From an uncultured Verrucomicrobia subdivision 3 bacterium (GTDB lineage Bacteria > Verrucomicrobiota > Verrucomicrobiia > Limisphaerales > UBA11358): a stretch of 57,780 bases of DNA. The number at the start of each line of letters is the position of its first letter. The first letter of the stretch is position 1. This document shows, piece by piece, positions 43,801-50,996 of this stretch. The notes below the pieces were generated by a model. The model was not told where the DNA came from, made no database searches, and saw only the letters and a program-made list of their open reading frames with translations. The DNA lies in assembly GCA_903872345.1 (NCBI GenBank), contig CAIQKM010000086.1, positions 1 through 57,780 on the forward strand, in the 5' to 3' direction. A program made the translations under genes and the position numbers.

Positions 43801-45928
43801 GGTTCCGGCAACCGTCATGTTCAGCTCCGCTTCGCCCTATACGGTTACCGGCGCGGGCGGCATTGGCGGCGCGACCTTCGTTATGCTGACGAACGACAGC
43901 AGCACGGTTTACTTCGGCACGGCCAACAGCTACACCGGCGGCACCGTCATCGGCGCCGGCACGTTGGTCATCACCAACAACAACGCGCTGGGGGCAACCT
44001 CCGGCGGCGTGACCCTGGCGGGCGGCACCCTCGAATTAAACGCCTCTCTGACCAGTGGCCGGGCGATTAACGTGACCTCCAACTCCCAGATCGGAGTGGT
44101 GGCCGGAGCCACGGTCAGCCTCACTGGCCCCATCAGTGGCAACGGGGCGGTGACCAAGAGCGACCTCGGCACGCTCATTCTGCCGGGCAACTACGGCAAC
44201 ACCGGCTCCGCCCTCATCGGCGCGGGCACGCTCAACCTGACCGGTTCCCTGACCAACACTTCCGTGACGGTCGGCAGCGGTTCGGCTGACGCCGTGCTGA
44301 ATCTCTCGGGCAACATCTCCTCCGGGAACCTGTTTGTGGGCAATGCCGGCAGCGCGGTGGGTGCGGTGTATCAGACCGGTGGCAATTTGAACCTGGCCAA
44401 CGGCACCGGTGACTTGTTGAACCTCGGCAACACCGACAGTTCTTACGGCTATTACAAAGCCGCCGGCGGTAATCTTAACATCAACGGCATCGCCATCGGC
44501 GGGGAAAACAATCCCAACGTCTGGCCCCCGTCCGGCACCGCCGCCAACGGCCTGCTCGAAGTCAACGGCGCGACCATCAATAACCTTGGCTGGATCACCC
44601 TGGCCCGCGGCGGTTCGCAAAATATTGGCGTGCTGAACATGTTTAGCGGTTCGCTCACCTACGCCGGCGGCGGTATTTCCTGCAACTGGGAACTGTCCGG
44701 CTCCGACCAGACGTCCATCATCAACGTCCAGGGCGGCAGCATTACGAGCTCCTCCCAAGGGATCTATTTCCGCACCGTCAACACCGCCATTCTGAACTTG
44801 AACGGCGGGCTGGTTTCCGGCACCACCGTAAATGGTCCTGGCATTGTGAACTTCAACGGCGGCGTCTTGCAGGCCACGGCCGCCAATGCCAACTATCTCT
44901 CCGTCACCCGCGCCAATGTGTATCCCGGCGGCGCCACGATTGATGACGGCGGCAATGTGATCACCATCGGTCAGCCCTTGGTGGCGGCGGATGGCTACGG
45001 CGTCAGCGGCATCTCGCTCAGCGCCGGCGGTTCCGGCTACATTGCCCCGCCGATTGTCGTCATCTCCGGCGGCACGGGCAGCAATGCCACGGCGATTGCC
45101 ACGATGTCCGGCGGCGTTGTCACCGGCATTACGGTGACCTCGCCCGGTACCGGCTATGCGGCGGCGGACACCCTGTCGGTCACCTTTACCGGTGGCGGCA
45201 ACAGCGCCGTGGCGCCCACGGTCAACACCGTCTCCCTCGCTCCGAACAGCAGCGGCGGCCTCACCAAGCAGGGCACCGGTACGCTGTACCTGAACGGCGT
45301 CAACACCTATGCCGGTCCGACCGTTATCAAAGCGGGCACCCTGACCGGTACGGCCACCATCGCCGGTTCGCTGACCAACAACGCCACCCTCGCTCCGGGC
45401 AACAACATCGACGGCGCGCTGACGGTCAATGGCAATATTACGCTGTCGGCCGGTTCCACGAACTCCTTCTGGGTAAATGCCTCCCTGGCCACCAACAGCG
45501 CTGTCATCGCCGGCGGCAATGTCACCTACGGCGGCGTGCTCAACATTGTTCCGTCCGGCAGCTTCACCGCCGGCCAGCAGTTCCAATTGTTCAGCGGCGC
45601 GGGCGTCACCAACACGGGTAAATTCACCAGCATCACGGGCAGCGCCGGCACCGGCTTGGGCTTCACCTTCACCAACGGGGTGCTGAGTGTTGTGACCACC
45701 ATGGCCACCAACCCGACGAACATCACCTACAGCGTCACGGGCAACACCCTGTCGCTCACCTGGCCGGCCGATCACCTCGGCTGGATTTTGCAGGCTCAGA
45801 CGAACAGCCTCAGCACCGGCATCACCACCAACTGGGTGGATGTGGCGGGCAGCGGCAACGCCACTTCCGCGACCATCACCATCAATCCGGCCACCCCGAC
45901 GGCGTTCTACCGCCTGCGGACGCCCTGA
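40889..45928 (+). CDS. Giant LamG plus autotransporter-associated beta-strand-repeat protein
   Basis: A 1679-residue secreted protein. The signal is in KLSALALMLAGVLGGTAHAQ, followed by a LamG-like jelly-roll (LLHRYDFNSTNDTVG, FTLETWFSCS, FDFRIYGQSLTPAQVATVF), about 42-260. From about 275 on there are many beta-strand units of the type GGTTYVGYLANNASVNVSGG and NGAGTLTLGGANVSAG, the autotransporter-associated repeat (PATR). A separate module with GGSGYIAPPIVVISGGTGS lies at about 1370-1440. The C-terminus ends AFYRLRTP. It has no autotransporter barrel domain, so export is by another route. The function is probably surface adhesion or polysaccharide contact. Confidence 0.88.
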   Translation: MNNPIKNPDCTSHGRFAGPGRHKLSALALMLAGVLGGTAHAQLLHRYDFNSTNDTVGTANGTLTGGATLSGGALVTNGKNGGQSGQWGSSSSPMMVLSPTAVSGLTNAFTLETWFSCSTGWPKYDSLFAFSDGTTANFLMGNPVMGYGPWPSGFNITGGSGSVNGSVRGIYLDDSSLHQVLLSFDGTNFTYYIDGALANYSGYSATLADPGFNLSTLPDIGINGGSPWGDPALTGSTFDFRIYGQSLTPAQVATVFGLGKDASNASIISAIAPPTAFVWSGGGANNNWSTALNWASGIAPAASGTSLTFAGSTLTSPNMDANFGVTGLVFSNNASSFAIGTANGSALTLAGNLVNNSTSSQTLNVPVTVSVVSAFNAAGGSLVVNSNLTLNSSLSLNGANNLSLNGNISGSGSLTMNGTGTLTLGGANVSAGAISFNSGNTLASGAVTVAGGTTYVGYLANNASVNVSGGTWNSSAEIRVGGSDTSGSSIIGTGTLAVTGATIDASALTVARGNYLDNNESGTVILNSGGTLVSTNDVILQFAGQGEGHLILNGGNFVVGPTATRWFMIGYYDSGEGIVDITNGDLLLENGTSIKMCRNGNVGANAINQYGGAVAFYSDAGATVGGAGNLDLDYAGSSASSSTYNLNGGTLTVPQIIASSTTGSSTFNFNGGTLIPAASSTTFLQGLTAVNVMTGGAIINTAGNNISIGQALSDGGGGLTKVGNGTLTLAGGYGYSGPTRVLGGTLALTTSQGTPGTAGDLVVSNATVNLDASSGTALPVGNLITAPGGIINISATPNASGIIGAGNLTLGNNSAINLAYGTLTGNPAVAAINGSGSLTQGTNVVINVAATGLGVGLFPLITASSGTVTTNGFVIGTLPSGVKGVLTNSTSSELDLLVTSAGQLLNWHGADASSNPLPNWDINTSANWYDLNSNPAKYLQYSGNTVGDNVVFGDNGYNTDGTNHVNLAGTVVPATVMFSSASPYTVTGAGGIGGATFVMLTNDSSTVYFGTANSYTGGTVIGAGTLVITNNNALGATSGGVTLAGGTLELNASLTSGRAINVTSNSQIGVVAGATVSLTGPISGNGAVTKSDLGTLILPGNYGNTGSALIGAGTLNLTGSLTNTSVTVGSGSADAVLNLSGNISSGNLFVGNAGSAVGAVYQTGGNLNLANGTGDLLNLGNTDSSYGYYKAAGGNLNINGIAIGGENNPNVWPPSGTAANGLLEVNGATINNLGWITLARGGSQNIGVLNMFSGSLTYAGGGISCNWELSGSDQTSIINVQGGSITSSSQGIYFRTVNTAILNLNGGLVSGTTVNGPGIVNFNGGVLQATAANANYLSVTRANVYPGGATIDDGGNVITIGQPLVAADGYGVSGISLSAGGSGYIAPPIVVISGGTGSNATAIATMSGGVVTGITVTSPGTGYAAADTLSVTFTGGGNSAVAPTVNTVSLAPNSSGGLTKQGTGTLYLNGVNTYAGPTVIKAGTLTGTATIAGSLTNNATLAPGNNIDGALTVNGNITLSAGSTNSFWVNASLATNSAVIAGGNVTYGGVLNIVPSGSFTAGQQFQLFSGAGVTNTGKFTSITGSAGTGLGFTFTNGVLSVVTTMATNPTNITYSVTGNTLSLTWPADHLGWILQAQTNSLSTGITTNWVDVAGSGNATSATITINPATPTAFYRLRTP

Positions 45929-45958
45929 GGTTTGTTTTTTGGTTAGGGGTTAAGTAAC

Positions 45959-46007
45959 AGCCGGCTTGTTTCTCCATAGGTGGGAGGAGCAAGCCGGCTT
46001 CTTTTTT
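45959..46007 (+). terminator. Intrinsic terminator of the beta-strand-repeat gene
   Basis: AGCCGGCTTG (45959-45968) and CAAGCCGGCT (45990-45999) form a perfect 10-base stem, followed by TCTTTTTT. Confidence 0.85.
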
Positions 46008-46029
46008 GCCGAATGGAGTGGCAGGGCAC

Positions 46030-46084
46030 GTGCGCGCCGCCGTTTGCTAACGAGCGCTCACTGATTCGCCGCGACGGCGCGCAC
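46030..46084. repeat. GC-rich inverted repeat with central GAGCGCTC palindrome
   Basis: GTGCGCGCCG (46030-46039) and CGGCGCGCAC (46075-46084) are perfect 10-base complements, 35 bases apart, enclosing GAGCGCTC. It lies between the terminator and the convergent PHP gene. No T-tract follows, so it is not a simple terminator. Confidence 0.6.
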
Positions 46085-46149
46085 AGAGTGACGCGCCCCG
46101 AGCATTAAACAATTTCACCGAATATTGCCAAGACTTGGTATCAGACCTG

Positions 46150-46959
46150 TCACGCAGGCGATAACGCCACCACTTCCCGCTTACGGTTTTTGAACCGCAG
46201 GGTTTTCTGATAACCCGCCGATTTCGCCAGGCTGATGGCTTCCGGAAATGCCATGCCGACCTCTTCCGGTGCGTGCGCATCCGAGCCAAAGGTGATCGGA
46301 ACGTTTTTTTGAAAGGCCAGTTCGAGGATGTTGCGCGCCGGATAGATTTCCCGGCAATCTTTGCGCAGCCCGGCGGTGTTCAATTCGATGGCGCAACCGG
46401 CCTGCGCGGCGGCGGTCAAAAACAGTTCGTACAGCGCGGTGCAATCCTGCGTCGGCCGAATGTTGAATTTCTTCGGCAGATCGCAGTGGCCGATAATTTC
46501 AAACAGTCCCGACTGCGCCGCCTGGGTAAGCCGCTCGAAATAAATCTGCCAAACTTCGTAGGCATCCCGTTTCTTCCATTCGGAGAGTTTGGCGGGATTG
46601 TCAATGTCCCACGAGTCGGACACATAATGGACGGAGCCGATGAAATAATCCCACGGATGGCGCTTGGCCAGCGCACGAATCCAGTCTTCGTGCCCGGGCA
46701 GGTAATCCACCTCCAGCGCCAGCCGGATGGTGAGCTGGGGGAAGGCGGCCTGCGCCAGCCGGACCTTGGCCACGTATTCGTCCAACTGGCGGTCAAACAT
46801 CCGCCAGTTGTCGAAGTCATCCTGCGGCATTGGGGAGTGGTCGGAGAAACCAATTTCGGTGAGGCCGATCGCTACGGCGTGGCGGGCGTATTCGACCGGT
46901 TCGCCGACGGCATGGCGGCACAGCGGCGTGTGCATGTGGTAATCGGCGGGCAACATCAT
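46150..46959 (-). CDS. PHP-domain phosphatase, histidinol-phosphatase-like
   Basis: A 269-residue metal-dependent phosphoesterase of the PHP family. Motif I is DYHMHTPLCRHA (two His). Others are GFSDHSPMP, LALEVDYLPG, FIGSVHYVSDSWDID, FEIIGHCDLPKKF, ELNTAGLRK and ITFGSDAHAPEEVG, all typical of HisJ-like histidinol phosphatases. The start is the ATG at 46959, with an in-frame ATG next to it. Whether histidinol phosphate is the true substrate cannot be decided; no other his gene is in the window. It is divergent from the DUF1800 gene. Confidence 0.85.
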   Translation of the reverse strand: MMLPADYHMHTPLCRHAVGEPVEYARHAVAIGLTEIGFSDHSPMPQDDFDNWRMFDRQLDEYVAKVRLAQAAFPQLTIRLALEVDYLPGHEDWIRALAKRHPWDYFIGSVHYVSDSWDIDNPAKLSEWKKRDAYEVWQIYFERLTQAAQSGLFEIIGHCDLPKKFNIRPTQDCTALYELFLTAAAQAGCAIELNTAGLRKDCREIYPARNILELAFQKNVPITFGSDAHAPEEVGMAFPEAISLAKSAGYQKTLRFKNRKREVVALSPA

Positions 46960-47052
46960 GCCGCAGTCTCCATTTTTCGGTTTTCGGGTGCAAGCGCGAA
47001 TCACCGCGCGTTGCCATGAAACCTATGGGGTGGCATCCGCGTCTCTTATGGT

Positions 47053-48546
47053 ATGTTAAAGCCAGTATCATCGAGGCATTGGAATTATGATGCGGCGGCC
47101 CATTTGCTGAACCGGGCCGGGTTTGGCGGCCCGCCCGATGAGATCAAAAAGCTGGCGGCGCTGACCCCGGAGGCGGCCGTCGCCCACTTTGTTGATTACG
47201 ACGATATTCCGGATAATATCCCCAATCCGGCTTGGGCCCAGCCCAACCCGGACGAGGTCCGAAAATACCAGCAAGCCCGGAAAACCGCCACGCCCGAGGA
47301 ATTGCGGAAGCTCCAGCAGGAGGAAAACCGCCTCCAACAGCAGCGGTTGGTGGAGCTGCGCGGCTGGTGGCTGGACCGCATGTTGCACGGGCCGCGCCCG
47401 TTGCAGGAGAAAATGGTGCTGTTCTGGCACGGCCATTTCGCCACCAGCGTGGAAAAGGTGCGCAATCCCTATTTCATGTGGCGACAGAACGATGTCTTCC
47501 GCCGCCATGCCACGGGCAACTGGCTGCTGCTCCTGACCGCCGTGGGTAAGGACCCGGCCATGCTCATCTGGCTCGACCAAGCCCAAAGCCGCCGCCAGCA
47601 TCCCAATGAAAACTTCGCCCGCGAGGTCATGGAGCTGTTCGCCTTGGGCGAAGGTCACTACACCGAACACGATATTACCGAGGCCGCCCGGGCGCTTACC
47701 GGCTGGTCGCTGGATTTTCAAAATCAGGAATTCATCTACCGCCCCTTCATTCATGATGAGGGGGATAAAACTATCTTCGGCCATACCGGCGATTTCAATG
47801 GCGATGACTTCATGGAGCTGATCATTGCCAACCCGCAATCCGCCCGGTTCATCACCGGCAAATTGTGGGAGTTTTTTGCCGGTGAACTGCCCTCGCCGAA
47901 ATTGAACGACGCCCTGGCGGATGCCTTCCGCAAGGGCGGCAACAATTTCAAGCCCTTCCTGCATACCATGTTCCTGTCGCAGGAGTTTTACGACGCCTCC
48001 GTCGTGCGCAACCAGGTCAAAAGTCCCGTGCAATGGCTGGTCGGCACCGCGCGCCTGTTGGAATGCGAGCTGCCGCCGCCGTTGGTGTCCTTCGGCATCA
48101 TCCGCAGCCTCGGCCAGGACCTGTTTGCCCCGCCGAATGTCAAAGGCTGGGATGGCGGGATGAGCTGGATCACCACCAACACGCTGCTCACCCGCTATAA
48201 CGAGGCTTCCACGCTGCTGACCGGCACGCTGGAGCCGTTGAGCGCCGGAGATTTTGCCCGGCGCGCGGGCGGGCAGGGCGGGGAAGCCGTCAAACGCCTG
48301 GCGGAACGAATCGAACGCGTCCGCTTTGGCGGCGTGAACATCAACAAGATTGTCACCCCGGAAGCGCGCGCCGACAAACCGGCCCTTGCCGCCATGCTGC
48401 AACACCGCCTGTTGCAAACCACTTTGAAACCCGACAAACAGAAGGCGCTCCGTGAATTTCTGGATTCCAAACCTCAATTGAGCGACGCCGACATCCTGAC
48501 GGCCATCCGCCTGATTATGGCCACGCCCGAATATCAAATTGCCTGA
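47053..48546 (+). CDS. DUF1800-domain protein
   Basis: A 497-residue protein of the DUF1800 family: AAHLLNRAGFGGPP near the start, then LRGWWLDRMLHGPRPLQEKM, VLFWHGHFATS, NENFAREVMELFALGEGHYTE, DITEAARALTGW, and late NVKGWDGG. These proteins are probably exported or envelope-linked and nearly always precede a DUF1501 gene. Their role is not known. Here the two are 3 bases apart in one operon. No signal peptide is obvious. Confidence 0.92.
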   Translation: MLKPVSSRHWNYDAAAHLLNRAGFGGPPDEIKKLAALTPEAAVAHFVDYDDIPDNIPNPAWAQPNPDEVRKYQQARKTATPEELRKLQQEENRLQQQRLVELRGWWLDRMLHGPRPLQEKMVLFWHGHFATSVEKVRNPYFMWRQNDVFRRHATGNWLLLLTAVGKDPAMLIWLDQAQSRRQHPNENFAREVMELFALGEGHYTEHDITEAARALTGWSLDFQNQEFIYRPFIHDEGDKTIFGHTGDFNGDDFMELIIANPQSARFITGKLWEFFAGELPSPKLNDALADAFRKGGNNFKPFLHTMFLSQEFYDASVVRNQVKSPVQWLVGTARLLECELPPPLVSFGIIRSLGQDLFAPPNVKGWDGGMSWITTNTLLTRYNEASTLLTGTLEPLSAGDFARRAGGQGGEAVKRLAERIERVRFGGVNINKIVTPEARADKPALAAMLQHRLLQTTLKPDKQKALREFLDSKPQLSDADILTAIRLIMATPEYQIA

Positions 48547-48549
48547 GTT

Positions 48550-49887
48550 ATGAAAAACGAGATTCATTTGCATACCCGCCGCGAATTCCTCCGCACCACC
48601 ATGCTCGGCGGCGCGTTGTCCTGGACCGTGCCCGTCTTTCTGGCCAACACCTTTTCCCAGCTCAACGCCGCCGCGCGCGACTCCGCCATCCAGACCGCCA
48701 CCGGCAAGGATGGCACCATCCTCGTCGTCCTCCAGATGGCGGGCGGCAATGACGGCATCAATACCGTCGTGCCCTACGCCAACGACTATTACCACAAGGC
48801 CCGCCCCACGCTCGGATTGTCGGCCGCCAACATCCTGAAGCTCGATGGCAATGTCGGTTTGCACGGCGCGCTCAAAGGATTCAAGGAGTTGTACGACGGC
48901 GGCCAGTTATCAGTCATTCAGGGGGTCGGCTATCCCAATCCCAACCGTTCCCATTTCCGTTCCACCGAAATCTGGGCGACCGCCAGCGATTCCGAGCGCT
49001 TTGAAAAATACGGCTGGCTCGGCCGCTACTTCGACAGCAATTGCAGCGGCGCCGATCCCGCCGTGGGCGTGGCGGTGAGCCGCCAGTTGCCGCAGGCCTT
49101 CTGGTCCAACAGCGGCAAAGGCATCTGCTTTGACAATCCGGCGAACTACCGGTTCTTCTCCGGCGAACATCCGCGCCCCGGTCAGGCCGACATGATGGAG
49201 GATTCCTACAAGAAGATGAACGAGGTCGAAATGACCGCCCACGAGGACAACTCCGGCGGCAGCATCGGCATGCTCTCGGGTGCCAAGGCCATGCACGGCG
49301 GCCGGTCCGTGGATTTCATCGAACGTACCGCCTTGGATGCCCAGGTCTCTTCCGACGAGGTCCGGGGCATTGCCGGTCGCGTGCAAAATTCCGCCACCTA
49401 TCCGGCCACGCAGCTTGGCAGTTCCCTCAAGCTGGTTGCCAAGCTCATCGGCGGCGGCCTGCCCACGCGCATCTATTACGCCTCCCAGGGCGGCTACGAT
49501 ACGCACACCAACCAGATCGGCACCCAGCAGCGATTGCTCACCGATCTCGGCGACTCCCTGAAGGCGTTCACCGACGATCTCAAGGCCCAGGGCAACATGT
49601 CCCGCGTGCTGATCATGACCTTCAGCGAATTCGGCCGCCGCGTCCAGGAAAACGCCAATGGCGGCACCGATCACGGCGCGGCCGCCCCCATGTTCATCGT
49701 GGGCGACAAGGTCAAGGCCGGCCTGCTTGGCGCCTATCCCAGCCTCGCCCCCGCCGACCTGTTCCAGGGCGACATCAAGTTCACCACCGATTTCCGCAGC
49801 GTCTATGCCGGGGTGTTGGAGAACTGGCTGAAAACCAAGAGCGCCCCGGTGCTGGGCCGCGAATTTGCCCCGCTGGCGGTGGTTTGA
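48550..49887 (+). CDS. DUF1501-domain protein with Tat-like signal
   Basis: A 445-residue alkaline-phosphatase-superfamily-like protein of the DUF1501 family. The N-terminus has a Tat motif, TRREFLRTT (residues 9-17), and a hydrophobic stretch. Core motifs are LVVLQMAGGNDGINTVVPY, YPNPNRSHFRSTEIW, a central YDTHTNQIGTQQRLL, and IMTFSEFGRRVQENANGGTDHGAAAPM, in which FSEFGRR..E and TDHG are typical metal/active-site regions. It is probably moved folded to the periplasm. Its partner is DUF1800, 3 bases upstream. Confidence 0.93.
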   Translation: MKNEIHLHTRREFLRTTMLGGALSWTVPVFLANTFSQLNAAARDSAIQTATGKDGTILVVLQMAGGNDGINTVVPYANDYYHKARPTLGLSAANILKLDGNVGLHGALKGFKELYDGGQLSVIQGVGYPNPNRSHFRSTEIWATASDSERFEKYGWLGRYFDSNCSGADPAVGVAVSRQLPQAFWSNSGKGICFDNPANYRFFSGEHPRPGQADMMEDSYKKMNEVEMTAHEDNSGGSIGMLSGAKAMHGGRSVDFIERTALDAQVSSDEVRGIAGRVQNSATYPATQLGSSLKLVAKLIGGGLPTRIYYASQGGYDTHTNQIGTQQRLLTDLGDSLKAFTDDLKAQGNMSRVLIMTFSEFGRRVQENANGGTDHGAAAPMFIVGDKVKAGLLGAYPSLAPADLFQGDIKFTTDFRSVYAGVLENWLKTKSAPVLGREFAPLAVV

Positions 49888-49967
49888 ACCAGTCGGGGCG
49901 CATCCTGAAACTGCCCCCAACCATAAGGCGTTATCTCACTGTAAACCGTTCGCAGGAAATGCATTCC

Positions 49968-49999
49968 CCCTCTCCGCCATTGGTAAATGGGGGAGAGGG
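49968..49999. other. Strong hairpin after the DUF1501 gene
   Basis: CCCTCTCC-G-CCATT (49968-49981) pairs with AATGG-G-GGAGAGGG (49986-49999) around GGTA: a 13-base stem with one G-G mismatch. It is followed by GC-rich sequence, not T's. It could be a factor-dependent terminator, an mRNA-end stabiliser or a REP-like repeat. Confidence 0.65.
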
Positions 50000-50093
50000 C
50001 GGGGTGAGGTGGTGCTCATCCATTTAACCAAGGGGCAGTGTCAGGATTTGCCCAAAACAGTCGCACTCCGCCGCCCAAGCTTGCTAGTAAGTC

Positions 50094-50123
50094 AAATGTA
50101 TGCGAATGTATGCATTGTATGGC
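50094..50123 (+). promoter_or_regulatory. Three 10-base-phased direct repeats across the DUF433 antitoxin start
   Basis: AAATGTATGC, GAATGTATGC and ATTGTATGGC follow each other exactly (50094-50103, 50104-50113, 50114-50123), with the ATG of the antitoxin gene inside the third. The one-helical-turn phasing suggests an autoregulatory operator. Confidence 0.5.
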
Positions 50124-50541
50124 AACCATCACCAAAGACGCGACCCTGTCGGTTCGCCTCACCGCGCGGGAAAAAAGCGGACTTGATTTGGACGCCCGCA
50201 TGAAGGGCATTCCCGCCGGCACGGCGGCGGCGGCTTACATTGCCGAAGGCGTGCGGCGCAGCCGGTTTCCGGCCATTGAATTTCGTGATGGTCAGCCGGG
50301 CCGCGTCGCCTATCTCGTCGGCACCCGGTGGCCGGTATGGATAATTGTCGAACTGATGCAGGAGCTGAACGGCGATCTGGCCGGGGCCGTAAAACTCATT
50401 CGCAAGCCCGCCGCCCTCGTGCGCATGGCATTGCTTTACGCGGAGGCTTATCCGCAGGAAATTGCCGACAGCGCGGCCCTCGCCGCCCGACGTGATTTCG
50501 CCGGCCTGAAACAGGAGATTCCCGATCTGGAACAGTTGTGA
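50119..50541 (+). CDS. DUF433-like antitoxin
   Basis: A 140-residue protein. The N-terminal part (LSVRLTAREKSGLDLDAR) looks like a small DNA-binding fold, and the second half resembles DUF433: GTRWPVWIIVELMQELNGDLAGAV, then VRMALLYAEAYPQEIADSAA. DUF433 proteins pair with DUF5615/Mut7-C PIN-like toxins, and that partner overlaps here by 4 bases. The ATG at 50119 is the best start; an in-frame ATG 9 bases upstream is possible. Confidence 0.8.
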   Translation: MATITKDATLSVRLTAREKSGLDLDARMKGIPAGTAAAAYIAEGVRRSRFPAIEFRDGQPGRVAYLVGTRWPVWIIVELMQELNGDLAGAVKLIRKPAALVRMALLYAEAYPQEIADSAALAARRDFAGLKQEIPDLEQL

Positions 50542-50897
50542 AAATCAAACTGCTGCTGGATGTCCATATTTCTCCGGAAGTGGCGGCGGCCCTGCGTCGG
50601 CAATTTCCCGAGCTCGATGTGAAGAGCATTCACGACACCGACTGGGCCGCTCTGGCCGATGAAGTGTTGCTTGAGTTGCTCGATCACGAAGACCGGGTGC
50701 TGGTCACCCGCGATGTGAACACCGTCCCCCTTCATTGCAAAGCAAGGCTGGCGGCCGGCAAAACCTTCGCCGGGGTCATTTATGCCGACAGCAAAAAACT
50801 CCGCCAAACCGACCAGCGCGGCCTGATCCGCCGGCTGGCGGAAGTTGTGAAAAAGCACGGCCAGGAGGATTTTACCTGCCGCTCCGGCTGGCTCTGA
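50538..50897 (+). CDS. DUF5615 PIN-like toxin
   Basis: A 119-residue PIN-like protein: KIKLLLDVHISPEVAAALR (first Asp), then DVKSIHDTDWAALADEVLLELL and RVLVTRDVNTVP (second acidic motif), with IYADSKKLRQTDQRGLI at the end. It should be a ribonuclease-type toxin controlled by the overlapping antitoxin. Antitoxin-first order with ATGA-type overlap is typical of the pair. Confidence 0.88.
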   Translation: MKIKLLLDVHISPEVAAALRRQFPELDVKSIHDTDWAALADEVLLELLDHEDRVLVTRDVNTVPLHCKARLAAGKTFAGVIYADSKKLRQTDQRGLIRRLAEVVKKHGQEDFTCRSGWL

Positions 50898-50996
50898 CCG
50901 CTTGCCTGGCCGGGTAAATGATTGGCAATTCGTTCTCGCACTGTCCGGCCGAAAAGAAAATGCCTTCACGTTCTTATTCTCGCCGTACCGTTTCGT

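Noticed and set aside
41800..45800. Tandem DNA repeats in the giant beta-strand gene, considered as a CRISPR or satellite array.
   Set aside because: They are coding and degenerate at DNA level; they reflect protein repeats, with no constant repeat/spacer units.
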